Under the pieces are notes generated by a model that was not told the DNA's origin, did not search any database, and saw nothing but the letters and a program-made list of their open reading frames with translations. DNA of 64,000 nt, taken from the NCBI RefSeq assembly GCF_003065485.1, contig NZ_CP026951.1, forward strand, positions 1,178,001 through 1,242,000. Direction: 5' to 3'. Below are positions 36,619 through 45,852 of the stretch, in pieces. Both the position numbers and the translations under genes were made by a program. The stretch's first letter is position 1. Each line of letters starts with the position of its first letter. Origin of the DNA: Salinibacterium hongtaonis (lineage in GTDB: Bacteria > Actinomycetota > Actinomycetes > Actinomycetales > Microbacteriaceae).

Positions 36619-38253
36619 CTAGTGGTGTTCGCCCTGCTCGAGTTCCGTACGAGTCGGGGGCGAAACCCTGTCCTCGAAGAACCAGCGGGAGAACGCCGCA
36701 CGCAGGCGCATTCCGGTTGTGATCTTGCCCTGGTCGTTCGGGCGAAGCATCAGCGGCTTGTAGTCGTCGTAGCTGACCAGACGCCAGCGCTCGTACTCCG
36801 ACAGCGGCTGGTGGACCTCGACGTACTCGCCACCGGGCAAGCGCACGATGCGACCAGACTCGAAGCCGTGAAGGGCGATCTCGCGGTCCTTCTTCTGCAG
36901 AGCCAGGCAGACACGCTTCGCCACGAAGTAGGCAACCACCGGACCCACAAAGAGCAGAGCCTGCAGCGCGTGGGTGATGCCCTCGATCGTGAGATGGAAG
37001 TGCGTCGCCATGATGTCGGACGATGCTGCCGCCCACATGACCGCGTAGAACGTGACACCCGCGGCACCGATGGCCGTGCGAGTGGGCGCGTTGCGGGGAC
37101 GCTGAGCGATGTGGTGCTCGCGCTGGTCGCCCGTGACCCATGCCTCGATGAAGGGGTAGATCGCAACAATCACGATAAACAGACCCAGGACAACGAGGGG
37201 GACGAGGATGTTCATCGACACGGTGTAGCCGAAGAGCAGGAACTCCCATCCCGGGGGAACGAGTCGAAGCGCTCCATCGGCGAATCCGATGTACCAGTCG
37301 GGCTGGGTACCGGCCGAAACAGGGGAGGGGTCGTAAGGGCCATAGACCCAGACCGCGTTGATGGAGAAGAACGACGCGATGAGCACCAGCACACCGAAGA
37401 CGACGAAGAAGAATCCGCCGGCCTTGGCTGCGAACACGGGCATCACGGGCACGCCAACAACGTTGTCGTTGGTGCGACCGGGGCCAGCGAACTGCGTGTG
37501 CTTGTTGATAATCATCAGCAGCAGGTGAACGCCGAGGGTCGCGATGAGGATCGCGGGAAGCAGCATGATGTGCAGCACGAAGAGGCGAGGCACGATCTCG
37601 GTTCCCGGGAACTCGCCACCGAACAGCAGGTAGGAGATCCAGGTGCCCACGATCGGGATGCCCTTGAGCATTCCGTCGATGATGCGAAGACCGTTGCCCG
37701 AGAGCAGGTCGTCGGGAAGCGAGTATCCGGTGAAGCCCTCGGCCATCGCAAGGATGAAGAGAACGAAGCCGATGACCCAGTTGATTTCGCGCGGCTTGCG
37801 GAATGCGCCCGTGAAGAAGACGCGGAGCATGTGTAGGCCGATGGACGCTACGAAGAGCAGAGCGGCCCAGTGGTGCAGCTGGCGCATAAGCAGGCCACCA
37901 CGGATATCGAATGAGATATCGAGTGTCGAGGCCATAGCCGCAGACATCTCGACGCCCTTGAGGGGAACATACGAACCCTCGTAGTGGATCTCGGTCATCG
38001 ACGGGTCGAAGAAGAACGTTAGGAAGGTGCCCGAGAGCAGGATCACAACGAAGCTATAGAGGGCGACCTCGCCGAGCATGAAAGACCAGTGGTCAGGAAA
38101 GATCTTGCGACCGAGTTCCTTGACCAGGCCCGAGATGCTCGTGCGGTCGTCGATGTAGCTGGCGGCAGCGCTAGTGAAACGCATTCCGCGGCCAACGGGG
38201 GCCTTCTCAGTCACGGACGCCTCTGCGGCCGCGGATGTTGCTGTGGTTGTCAT
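36619..38253 (-). CDS. qcrB: Menaquinol-cytochrome c reductase cytochrome b subunit
   Basis: 544 residues with eight core membrane helices and the actinobacterial C-terminal extension. Haem-binding histidines lie in RQLHHWAALLFVASIGLHML and FVLHIMLLPAILIATLGVHL; the Qo-site motif is PDWYIGF with WVYGPYDPSP before it. It oxidises menaquinol in the bcc-aa3 supercomplex. It overlaps qcrA by four bases (ATGA) and is last in ctaE-qcrC-qcrA-qcrB. Confidence 0.96.
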   Translation of the reverse strand: MTTTATSAAAEASVTEKAPVGRGMRFTSAAASYIDDRTSISGLVKELGRKIFPDHWSFMLGEVALYSFVVILLSGTFLTFFFDPSMTEIHYEGSYVPLKGVEMSAAMASTLDISFDIRGGLLMRQLHHWAALLFVASIGLHMLRVFFTGAFRKPREINWVIGFVLFILAMAEGFTGYSLPDDLLSGNGLRIIDGMLKGIPIVGTWISYLLFGGEFPGTEIVPRLFVLHIMLLPAILIATLGVHLLLMIINKHTQFAGPGRTNDNVVGVPVMPVFAAKAGGFFFVVFGVLVLIASFFSINAVWVYGPYDPSPVSAGTQPDWYIGFADGALRLVPPGWEFLLFGYTVSMNILVPLVVLGLFIVIVAIYPFIEAWVTGDQREHHIAQRPRNAPTRTAIGAAGVTFYAVMWAAASSDIMATHFHLTIEGITHALQALLFVGPVVAYFVAKRVCLALQKKDREIALHGFESGRIVRLPGGEYVEVHQPLSEYERWRLVSYDDYKPLMLRPNDQGKITTGMRLRAAFSRWFFEDRVSPPTRTELEQGEHH

Positions 38254-39323
38254 ACGGAACGCTCCCAGAAGCTAGGACCAACGGGCTCGAGGAAGTCGCT
38301 TTGGGCAATGAGGTAGCCCTCGGAGTCCACGGCGATAGGAAGCTGGGGGAGCGGCCGCTTTGCCGGTCCGAAAATGACCTCACAGTGGTTGGTCACGTCG
38401 AACGTCGACTGGTGGCAGGGGCACAGCAGGTGGTGCGTGTGCTGCTCGTAAAGGGCAACGGGGCAACCGACATGGGTGCAGATCTTGGAGTACGCGACGA
38501 TGCCGTCGTACGACCATTCCTTGCGCTCTTCGAGCTCGTTGAGTTCGGACGGGTCAAGGCGCATGAGAAGCACGGCGGCCTTGGCCTTCTCGTCGAGAAC
38601 GTGCTCGGCGTCGTACAGATCTGCGGGGATGACATGGAAGACAGAACCGCGGGTAACATCCGCAGCCTTGATCGGAGCGCCCGAGGGGTCAATTGCCAGA
38701 CGGGTGCCCTTCTTCCACATCGTGTGCTTGAAGAGAGCTACGGGGTCCTCTGCAGGCGCCAGGTCGCGGAACATCACGATAGCCGGCAGCGGGAACACGG
38801 CAAGTGCTCCGATGAGGCTGTTGCGGATGAGCTTGCGACGGGTGAAGCCCGACTCCTGGTTGCCCAGGGTGAAGATGTTTGCTGCAGCAGCGCGGGTCTC
38901 GTCGGTGCCGCGCGTGGGGTGGCGCATCTCGACAAGCTCATGACTACTCATGAGGTTCTTGGCCCAGTAAATCGCGCCGATTCCGAGAGGAATCAGTGCG
39001 AGCGTGATGCCGAGCCCGAGGAAGAGCGTGTTCAGTCGAACCGACAACATGTCGCCCGGGGTGATCGGGAAGATGATGTACGCGACGATCGCGAAGATGC
39101 TTCCCACGATCGACAGGAGGAAGAGTCCACCGACCAGTCGCGAAGCGTGCCGCTCCTTGGCTGGGTCGGTGTCTGTTACCCGAGGATTGTGTGGGGGGAG
39201 CCCCGGGTTGGTGAGCGCGTCTGAGGCGACGACGGCCGTGCCTGGCGAAACCGCTGGGGCTCCGCTTTTCTCGACAGCCGAGCCGGCAGCGGCGAGAGAC
39301 TCGCCGTTGTCCTGCTTTGCCAT
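38250..39323 (-). CDS. qcrA: Rieske iron-sulfur subunit of cytochrome bc complex
   Basis: 357 residues from ATG 39323, chosen because GAAGGGAAGAG precedes it; an upstream ATG at 39344 is in frame. Three membrane helices typical of actinobacterial QcrA, then the Rieske domain with CTHVGC and CPCHQS ligands for the 2Fe-2S cluster. The Ala/Asp-rich N-terminus is cytoplasmic. It passes electrons from menaquinol to QcrC. Confidence 0.95.
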   Translation of the reverse strand: MAKQDNGESLAAAGSAVEKSGAPAVSPGTAVVASDALTNPGLPPHNPRVTDTDPAKERHASRLVGGLFLLSIVGSIFAIVAYIIFPITPGDMLSVRLNTLFLGLGITLALIPLGIGAIYWAKNLMSSHELVEMRHPTRGTDETRAAAANIFTLGNQESGFTRRKLIRNSLIGALAVFPLPAIVMFRDLAPAEDPVALFKHTMWKKGTRLAIDPSGAPIKAADVTRGSVFHVIPADLYDAEHVLDEKAKAAVLLMRLDPSELNELEERKEWSYDGIVAYSKICTHVGCPVALYEQHTHHLLCPCHQSTFDVTNHCEVIFGPAKRPLPQLPIAVDSEGYLIAQSDFLEPVGPSFWERSV

Positions 39324-39393
39324 TCTCTTCCCTTCGATTGGCACGTTGTGTGGTGCAGTGGTGATGATGTGAGAACTTGTGGGAGTTGTGTGC

Positions 39394-40215
39394 CTAGTTG
39401 GCGCGTGCGGCGATCCACACCGTTACGCCGACGACAGCGCCGAGACCGAAGATCCAGATGAAGAGACCTTCGGAGACAGGTCCGAGGCTCCCGAGGGTGA
39501 AACCGCCAACTGACGGGGTCTCCTCGAGGAACTTGAGGTAAGCGATGACATCTGCCTTGTCCTCAGGAGTGAGGTTCAGGTCGTTGAACACCGGCATGTT
39601 CTGGGGCCCGGTCACCATGGCCTCATAGATGTGCTTCGACGAAACACCCTGGAGCGAAGGAGCGAACTTGCCCTCGGTCAGTGCGCCGCCAGCGCCGGCA
39701 ACGTTGTGGCACATTGCGCAGTTAATGCGGAAGAGAACTCCACCGTTGGCGAGGTCGGCGTCTGAACCGTCGAGGAGCTCCTCGTTGGGGATCTCGGGGC
39801 CGGGAGCGAAATCTGCAACATACGTAGCGAGTGCCAGAATCTGCTCGTCAGAGAACTGCACGGGCTTCTTTTCTGCCTGCGGTCCCTGGGCAGCCATCGG
39901 CATGCGGCCGGTTCCGACCTGGAAGTCGACAGCGGCAGCGCCGACACCGAACAGGCTTACGCCTTCTTCGGTGCCCTCACCGTTCATACCGTGGCAGCTG
40001 GAGCAGTTAGCGGCGAAGAGTGCTTCACCCTCGTCGACCAGCTGCTGATGCACGACCTCGGAGCTGGCGGTCTCCGCCGTGGCTGTCGATGTGAAGAGTG
40101 CATACGCGCCGCCGGTGGCCACAAGGCCGGCGAGGATGAGCGCGACGCTCGCCAGGGGGTGACGACGTCCCACTTGCGTGCGACGACCGTTCGGCTTAGT
40201 CGAGTCAATTCCCAT
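39394..40215 (-). CDS. qcrC: Dihaem cytochrome c subunit of bcc complex
   Basis: 273 residues from ATG 40215. An N-terminal membrane anchor (about 23-43), two c-type haem sites, CSSCH (about 71-75) and CAMCH (about 167-171), with axial methionines later in each domain, and a C-terminal membrane helix. QcrC replaces a soluble cytochrome c and links bc1 to aa3 oxidase directly, a hallmark of Actinobacteria. Confidence 0.96.
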   Translation of the reverse strand: MGIDSTKPNGRRTQVGRRHPLASVALILAGLVATGGAYALFTSTATAETASSEVVHQQLVDEGEALFAANCSSCHGMNGEGTEEGVSLFGVGAAAVDFQVGTGRMPMAAQGPQAEKKPVQFSDEQILALATYVADFAPGPEIPNEELLDGSDADLANGGVLFRINCAMCHNVAGAGGALTEGKFAPSLQGVSSKHIYEAMVTGPQNMPVFNDLNLTPEDKADVIAYLKFLEETPSVGGFTLGSLGPVSEGLFIWIFGLGAVVGVTVWIAARAN

Positions 40216-40282
40216 GGTGCTGTGGACTTCCCGTTCTGCGTTTATCTGCGAGATTCAGTGTGAGGAGGGGGGCGAGCTACGT

Positions 40283-40927
40283 CTATTTGAGAACGTAGAT
40301 CACCAGGAACAGGCCGATCCAGACCACGTCAACGAAGTGCCAGTAGTACGAAACGACGATTGCGCTAGTCGCTTCTTTGTGCCCGAAGTGCTTGACCGCG
40401 TAGGCGCGGCCGATGATGAAGAGGAACGCGATGAGGCCACCGATCACGTGCAGGCCGTGGAAGCCGGTGGTGATGTAGAACGCGGAACCATACGAGTTCG
40501 ACTGGAGCCCGATGTGCTCGCTCACGAGGGTCGCATACTCGAACACCTGGCCGGTCACGAACAGCGCGCCCATGATGTAGGTGAGGAAGAACCACTCGAC
40601 CATTCCCCATTTGCCGATCTGCAGCAGCGTGCCTGTGCGGCGCGGCTGCATGCGCTCAGCGGCGAAGACGCCGAACTGAGCAGTCACGGAGGAAAGCACG
40701 AGGATGATCGTGATGGTGAGCGCGAAGGGCACGTTGAGAACGGCGGTCTCTGCAGCCCACAGCTCCGGGGACGTGCCGCGAAGAGTGAAGTAAATGGCAA
40801 AGAGGCCGGCGAAGAACATGACCTCGCTGCCCAGCCAGACGATCGTGCCGATCGCGACGACGTTAGGCCTGTTCACGACAGGGGCCCCTGGGGCATGGGT
40901 TATTGAGGTGCTGGTCACGAGTCCCAT
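40283..40927 (-). CDS. ctaE: Cytochrome aa3 oxidase subunit III
   Basis: About 214 residues. Five membrane helices with family motifs [45 protein letters not shown] and [14 protein letters not shown]. The start is uncertain: ATG 40957, ATG 40927 and GTG 40918 are in frame, none with a strong ribosome site. First gene of the ctaE-qcrCAB operon, divergent from trpD across about 70 bp. Confidence 0.93.
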   Translation of the reverse strand: MGLVTSTSITHAPGAPVVNRPNVVAIGTIVWLGSEVMFFAGLFAIYFTLRGTSPELWAAETAVLNVPFALTITIILVLSSVTAQFGVFAAERMQPRRTGTLLQIGKWGMVEWFFLTYIMGALFVTGQVFEYATLVSEHIGLQSNSYGSAFYITTGFHGLHVIGGLIAFLFIIGRAYAVKHFGHKEATSAIVVSYYWHFVDVVWIGLFLVIYVLK

Positions 40928-40996
40928 TATGGCCGAAAAATGGGGCGAGGTCGTCATCCCGCAGGGTGTGCCTAGCCAGTCGGTAGGATTTTGGCC

Positions 40997-42048
40997 ATGT
41001 CCTCAAACGTTTCTTGGCCTCACCTGCTCACTACGTTGCTCGATGGAGAAGACCTCAGCATTAGCGAGGCATCCTGGGCAATGGCGCAGATCATGGCCGG
41101 AGAGGCGTCGCCTGCCCAGCTCGCGGGATTCCTTATTGCCCTGCGACGCAAGGGCGAGACGGTCAACGAGATCGTAGGTTTCCGCGACGCGATTCTCGAG
41201 AATGCCGTGCCTCTAGACGTGGATCCGATGGTTCTCGACATCGTCGGAACCGGGGGAGACCGCTATGGAACCGTGAATATCTCAACGATGGCGAGCATTG
41301 TCTGCGCTGCAGCAGGCGCCAAAGTTCTGAAGCATGGAAACCGTGCGGTGAGCTCACAGTCGGGCGCGTCTGACGTTCTCACCGAGCTCGGCATCGATCT
41401 TCAGCAGTCGCCAGAAAAAGTTCTTGCGGTTCTTGAGAAAACGGGCATCGGCTTCGCCTTCGCATCTCTTTTTCACCCGGGATTTCGCCACGCGGCGGCC
41501 GTGCGCAAGGAACTCGGCGTGCCCACAGTCTTCAACTTTCTTGGGCCGCTCTGTAACCCTGCGCGGCCAGAGGCATCCGCGGTCGGGGTGGCAAACCTTG
41601 AGACGGTGCCGCTTTTCGTGGGCGTTTTTCGCACCAGGGGAGCGACGGCACTCGTGTTTCGTGGGGATGACGGACTCGATGAGCTCACGACGACGGGCCA
41701 CAGCCACATTTGGGAGGTCTCCCGCGGCGATGTTCACGAACACGACCTCGACCCCCGAGACCTCGGCATCGCCACGGCGAAGATCGACGATCTCATCGGA
41801 GGCGATGGCGTGCGCAACGCTGCAATCGCCCGCAACACGCTGGGGGAGAGGCCGGTCCGGTGCGGGATATCGTGCTCCTGAACGCCGCAGCAGGGCTGAT
41901 TGCGTGGGACTTGGCACAGGATGCGTCGCAGACACAGGTGCCGATCCTCGAGCGGTTCCGATCCAAGATCGATGTTGCTGCTGCAGCGATCGATTCTGGC
42001 GCGGCATCCGCCAAACTTGCTGCCTGGGCGGCGGCCTCCGCTCTCTAA
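40997..42048 (+). pseudogene. trpD: Anthranilate phosphoribosyltransferase TrpD, one apparent frameshift
   Basis: With one extra G in the run at 41842-41846 it reads as one protein of about 350 residues, normal for TrpD. Motifs: VLDIVGTGGDRYGTVNIST, KHGNRAVSSQSGASDVLTEL, FASLFHPGFRHAA, NFLGPLCNPARP, and after the shift GPVRDIVLLNAAAGLIAWD. Both halves are well conserved, which fits a sequencing error. It joins anthranilate to PRPP. It stands alone, away from other trp genes. Confidence 0.88.
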
Positions 42049-42196
42049 GTAGAGAAGGGCTCGCCGATCGCCGAGATGCGCGAGGGGTGCCAAATGCGTG
42101 CTCAGGGGCGCAGCAACGGCGAATTTCGCGCCCCTCGGCGGGGCTCGGCGCCTTCGCGGGCTGGTGCGGTGAGCGCGGCGGACGTACCCTCTGGCC

Positions 42197-42574
42197 ATGG
42201 ACCAGGATGGCGTGAGTTCCGCAGAACAACACACTCAGCAGGATAAGAAGATCGACCCGCGAGCCCCTCGGATGACGTTGGCCGACTGGGTGATTGCGCG
42301 CCCCGTTTCTGTCGACGATGAGATGAATGGCCCGACGCCGGGCCCCGAACCGGGGGACGCCGAACGCCACATCGAGAACGACCGCAACCTCGTGGACTGG
42401 ACGTGTGCCGTGTGCGGGCATCCACTGGGGGAGCACGTTGTCGACCACTCTGAGGGGCACACGATCTTCGAGTGCCCGGTCGACGACCTGAACGGCGCAC
42501 CGCTGCCAGAGGCCGTGCCGCTCAACGAGGTTGGTCAGCCCAAGCACGTTCGGCAGCCCGGCGCTGAGCGCTAG
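42197..42574 (+). CDS. Small protein with possible zinc-binding motif, unknown function
   Basis: 125 residues. I do not recognise the family. The middle is VDWTCAVCGHPLGEHVVDH followed by CPVDDLNG: a CxxCG pair with histidines and a later cysteine, suggesting one zinc site. The ends are Asp/Glu/Pro-rich and probably disordered; MTLADWVIARPV may be a short helix. Coding appearance is good (third-position GC) and it stands between trpD and the DUF2975 gene. Confidence 0.6.
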   Translation: MDQDGVSSAEQHTQQDKKIDPRAPRMTLADWVIARPVSVDDEMNGPTPGPEPGDAERHIENDRNLVDWTCAVCGHPLGEHVVDHSEGHTIFECPVDDLNGAPLPEAVPLNEVGQPKHVRQPGAER

Positions 42575-42680
42575 GGGACTGCTTCGATCGGGGGAACCTG
42601 CCACCGGGTATCGGCCTGCTGTGGTCGCAGGACGACGTTCCCAGCCCGGGGGAGTGGACACGGTACCTAGCGATTAAGCC

Positions 42681-42716
42681 TATTGATTATCGATCGATTT
42701 CTATCGATAATCAATA
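42681..42716. promoter_or_regulatory. Perfect 14-bp inverted repeat at DUF2975 start codon
   Basis: Arms 42681-42694 and 42703-42716 (TATTGATTATCGAT and its complement) surround an 8-base centre, and the ATG starts two bases later. The repeat is very AT-rich in a GC-rich region. It may be an operator or an mRNA hairpin hiding the ribosome site; no other Shine-Dalgarno sequence is visible. Confidence 0.75.
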
Positions 42717-42717
42717 A

Positions 42718-43212
42718 ATGAACCCCAATCTGCCGCGACTCTCCCTGACGCTGATGATTGTCATAGAGTGCACCCTGGGGGCACTGTTCTTTGTTGGAAT
42801 TGGCGCGCTTGCGCTTCTCCCGGGATTGTCAGCGGATATTGCCGCGAGCCTTCCTGAATACGCTGGCTTGCGTATGCCGTTGCTCGCGCTGGCCACCGCC
42901 ATCACCGTTCTCGGGCTAGTTTCCCTGGTGATGATCGCTCTGATCGTGTGCCGCATTTACCGTGGATCCGTGCTCGCCCCTGCGTCCCTGCTATGGCTAG
43001 ATGTGATCGTTGGTTCGCTCGGCGCTGCCGCATTTCTGATAGCCATCGCCTTCGTCGTGATTAGCAATGGGCAGGCGGGCAGTCCGTTCCTCGCGCTCGT
43101 CCAGTTGGTCGGGATTCTGGCTCTCGTCGTGCTGGCCTACATTGCCCTAAAGTTTCGGTCGCGCCTCAGGCGCGCGATTACGATGCGGGCTGAATTGGAT
43201 GAGGCCGCCTGA
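42718..43212 (+). CDS. DUF2975-like four-helix membrane protein
   Basis: 164 residues with four membrane segments (about 10-30, 48-72, 88-112, 122-142) and a short charged tail (RSRLRRAITMRAELDEAA). It resembles DUF2975 proteins by layout and the MIALIVCRIYRGSVLAP loop. Those genes are commonly followed by a small Cro-type regulator; none is intact here. Function unknown. The start lies directly against an inverted repeat. Confidence 0.65.
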   Translation: MNPNLPRLSLTLMIVIECTLGALFFVGIGALALLPGLSADIAASLPEYAGLRMPLLALATAITVLGLVSLVMIALIVCRIYRGSVLAPASLLWLDVIVGSLGAAAFLIAIAFVVISNGQAGSPFLALVQLVGILALVVLAYIALKFRSRLRRAITMRAELDEAA

Positions 43213-43451
43213 GCGGTCATCCAATACGGTCTGCAGAACAGTTCGAATCTCAAGTCGACCAAATTCGGGACGGCCGAGCGCGCGGAATTGATGTGCGCAT
43301 CTTTGCGCGCGTTGCGCGAAAAGTGGGGCTGTCAAACTCTACTTGACATAATGTGCATTATCGGCGGTGGGGAACGCCTAGCGAGAGCGGTTCGAACCTG
43401 CCCGGGTTGATGGTTGATCACCGGATTCGCTGAATCTGCCACAGCGGCATC
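43213..43451. other. Intergenic region without a recognisable gene
   Basis: 239 bp between the DUF2975 gene and the 3' end of the UvrA2-like gene. It holds TTGACA (43343-43348) overlapping a palindrome ATAATG-TG-CATTAT (43348-43361) with no downstream rightward gene. A short open frame (about 43213-43345) ends FARVARKVGLSNST, loosely like part of a helix-turn-helix, but has no start codon. Nothing else was seen. Confidence 0.4.
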
Positions 43452-45839
43452 CTAAGCGCCGACGTAGTTGGCCAGATGCTCGCCAGTGAGGGTAGATTTC
43501 GCTGCGACAAGGTCTGCTGGGGTTCCCTCGAAGACGACGAGACCGCCATCGTGGCCGGCGCCGGGCCCGATATCGATAATCCAGTCGGCGTGGGCCATAA
43601 CAGCCTGGTGGTGCTCGACGACGATGACCGATTTGCCCGAATCTACGAGCTTGTCGAGAAGCTCAAGGAGCTGTTCAACATCGGCAAGGTGCAGCCCGGT
43701 CGTCGGCTCGTCGAGAACATAGACCGACCCCTTTTCGGCCATTTGGGTCGCAAGCTTGAGGCGCTGACGCTCTCCGCCCGACAGGGTCGTGAGCGGCTGG
43801 CCGAGACTGATGTAGCCGAGGCCGACGTCCGTGAGGCGTTCCAGGATGGTGTGAGCGGCCGGAATGCGAGACTCCCCCTCGGAGAAGAACGCCTTAGCCT
43901 CTGAGGCCGGCATCGAGAGAACCTCGCTGATATTGCGACCGCCGAGGGTGTACTCGAGCACCGAGGCCTGGAATCGCTTGCCCTCGCAAACCTCACACGT
44001 CGAAGCAACGCTGGCCATCACGCCAAGGTCGGTGTAGATGACTCCTGCGCCGTTGCAGTTCGGGCACGCACCCTCGGAATTTGGGCTAAAGAGCGCTGGC
44101 TTGACGCCGTTCGCCTTGGCAAATGCCTTGCGGATGGGCTCTAAAAGGCCCGTGTAGGTGGCCGGGTTGCTTCTCCGGGAGCCCTTGATGGTGCTCTGAT
44201 CGATCGAAATTACCTCGTCGCTGGCGGGGATCGATCCGTGCACAAGCGAGCTCTTGCCCGACCCGGCGACCCCCGTGATCACGACCAGAACGCCGAGCGG
44301 GATGTCGACATCCACATTCTGAAGATTGTTGGCCGTCGCGCCTCGAACCTCAAGAGCGCCCGCGCGGGTGCGCACGGCATCCTTGAGCGCCGCCCGGTCA
44401 TCAAGGTGGCGCCCCGTGAGGGTGTCGCTCGCGCGGAGGCCCTCGACCGTCCCCTCGAAGCAGATTTCTCCTCCTGCCGTGCCAGCTCCTGGCCCAAGGT
44501 CGACGGCGTGGTCGGCGATCACGATCATCTCTGGTTTGTGCTCGACCACGAGAACCGTGTTGCCCTTATCTCGCAGTTCCAGAAGCAGGCGGTTCATGCG
44601 CTGGATGTCATGCGGATGCAGCCCGATCGTTGGCTCATCGAAGACATACGTTACGTCGGTGAGCGAGGAGCCGAGGTGGCGAATCATTTTGGTGCGCTGC
44701 GCCTCTCCCCCAGACAGCGTGCCAGCCGGCCTGTCGAGGGAGAGATATCCCAGCCCGATCTCGACAAAAGAGTCGAGCGTGTGCTGCAACGATGCCAGCA
44801 GCGGAGCCATGGACGGCTCTTGCAGAGTGCGCACCCACTCGGCCAGGTCGCTGATCTGCATTGCGCAGACCTCAGCGATGTTGAGGCCGTTGATACGAGA
44901 CGAGCGAGCCCCCTCGTTGAGGCGGGTTCCTCCACATTCCGGGCAGGTCGTGAACGTGACGGCGCGGTCGACAAACGCGCGGATGTGCGGTTGCATCGCC
45001 TCACGGTCTTTGGAGAGGAACGACTTCTGCACCTTGGGGATCAGGCCCTCATAGGTCATGTTGATGTCGGAAACCTTGACCTTGACAGGCTCTTTGTAGA
45101 GAAAGTCGTTGAGTTCGCGCTTGCTGTAGTCGCGGATGGGCTTGTCGGGGTCAAGAAACCCGGAGCCCGTGAAGATCTTGACGCCCCAACCGTCGGCGGT
45201 GTAGCCCGGAATGGTCAAGGCGCCTTCGTTGAGAGATTTTGAGTCGTCAAAGAGCTGGCTGAGATCGATGTCGTTAATCGTTCCCATCCCCTCACAGCGG
45301 GGGCACATGCCACCCGTGACGCTGAACTCACGGCGTTCCTTGATCTCTCGGCCGCCTCGCTCAAGAGTCACAGCCCCGGCCCCGCTCACGGAGGCAACAT
45401 TGAAGGAGAACGCCTGAGGGGACCCGATGTGCGGCTCCCCCAGCCTGCTGAAGACGATGCGGAACATCGCGTTGACGTCGGTAGCCGTGCCGACGGTAGA
45501 CCGTGAGTTGGCGCCCATCCTCTCTTGGTCAACGAGGATGGCCGTCGTCAACCCTTCGAGCACGTCGACGTCGGGCCGAGCCAGGTTGGGCATAAACCCC
45601 TGAACGAAGGCGCTGTATGTCTCGTTGATCATGCGCTGGGATTCGGCCGCTATCGTGCCGAATACGAGCGAACTCTTGCCGGAACCGGAGACCCCGGTGA
45701 ACACCGTTAGACGTCGCTTGGGGATTTCGAGCGAGACGTTCCTGAGGTTGTTCTCACGCGCACCCTGAACGCGGATTAAATCGTGCCGATCTGCCGCATG
45801 CAGTTCGGACGATCGAGTCTCCGCAGGGTTCATGCCCAA
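43452..45839 (-). CDS. UvrA2/DrrC-like ABC ATPase
   Basis: 795 residues, shorter than UvrA (about 950). Two ABC modules: Walker A GVSGSGKSSL (near residue 50) and GVAGSGKSSL (near 520), signatures LSGGEAQR and LSGGERQR, and Walker B VFDEPTIGLHP and VLDEPTTGLHL. Zinc-type cysteine pairs include CPRCEG, CPECGG and CPNCNG-CEVCEG. The UvrB-binding insertion appears reduced, as in UvrA2 and drug-resistance proteins such as DrrC of Streptomyces. It may recognise intercalated or damaged DNA. Thirteen bp after the SDR gene on the same strand. Confidence 0.88.
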   Translation of the reverse strand: MGMNPAETRSSELHAADRHDLIRVQGARENNLRNVSLEIPKRRLTVFTGVSGSGKSSLVFGTIAAESQRMINETYSAFVQGFMPNLARPDVDVLEGLTTAILVDQERMGANSRSTVGTATDVNAMFRIVFSRLGEPHIGSPQAFSFNVASVSGAGAVTLERGGREIKERREFSVTGGMCPRCEGMGTINDIDLSQLFDDSKSLNEGALTIPGYTADGWGVKIFTGSGFLDPDKPIRDYSKRELNDFLYKEPVKVKVSDINMTYEGLIPKVQKSFLSKDREAMQPHIRAFVDRAVTFTTCPECGGTRLNEGARSSRINGLNIAEVCAMQISDLAEWVRTLQEPSMAPLLASLQHTLDSFVEIGLGYLSLDRPAGTLSGGEAQRTKMIRHLGSSLTDVTYVFDEPTIGLHPHDIQRMNRLLLELRDKGNTVLVVEHKPEMIVIADHAVDLGPGAGTAGGEICFEGTVEGLRASDTLTGRHLDDRAALKDAVRTRAGALEVRGATANNLQNVDVDIPLGVLVVITGVAGSGKSSLVHGSIPASDEVISIDQSTIKGSRRSNPATYTGLLEPIRKAFAKANGVKPALFSPNSEGACPNCNGAGVIYTDLGVMASVASTCEVCEGKRFQASVLEYTLGGRNISEVLSMPASEAKAFFSEGESRIPAAHTILERLTDVGLGYISLGQPLTTLSGGERQRLKLATQMAEKGSVYVLDEPTTGLHLADVEQLLELLDKLVDSGKSVIVVEHHQAVMAHADWIIDIGPGAGHDGGLVVFEGTPADLVAAKSTLTGEHLANYVGA

Positions 45840-45852
45840 GGTCCTCTCGCTG

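Noticed and set aside
42105-42134. Terminator after trpD
   Set aside because: GGGGCGC/GCGCCCC is a 7-bp stem with a 16-base loop and no T-run; too weak to call.
43230-43250. LexA/SOS box
   Set aside because: GAACAGTTCGAAT resembles half of the GAAC-N4-GTTC consensus but spacing and symmetry are wrong.
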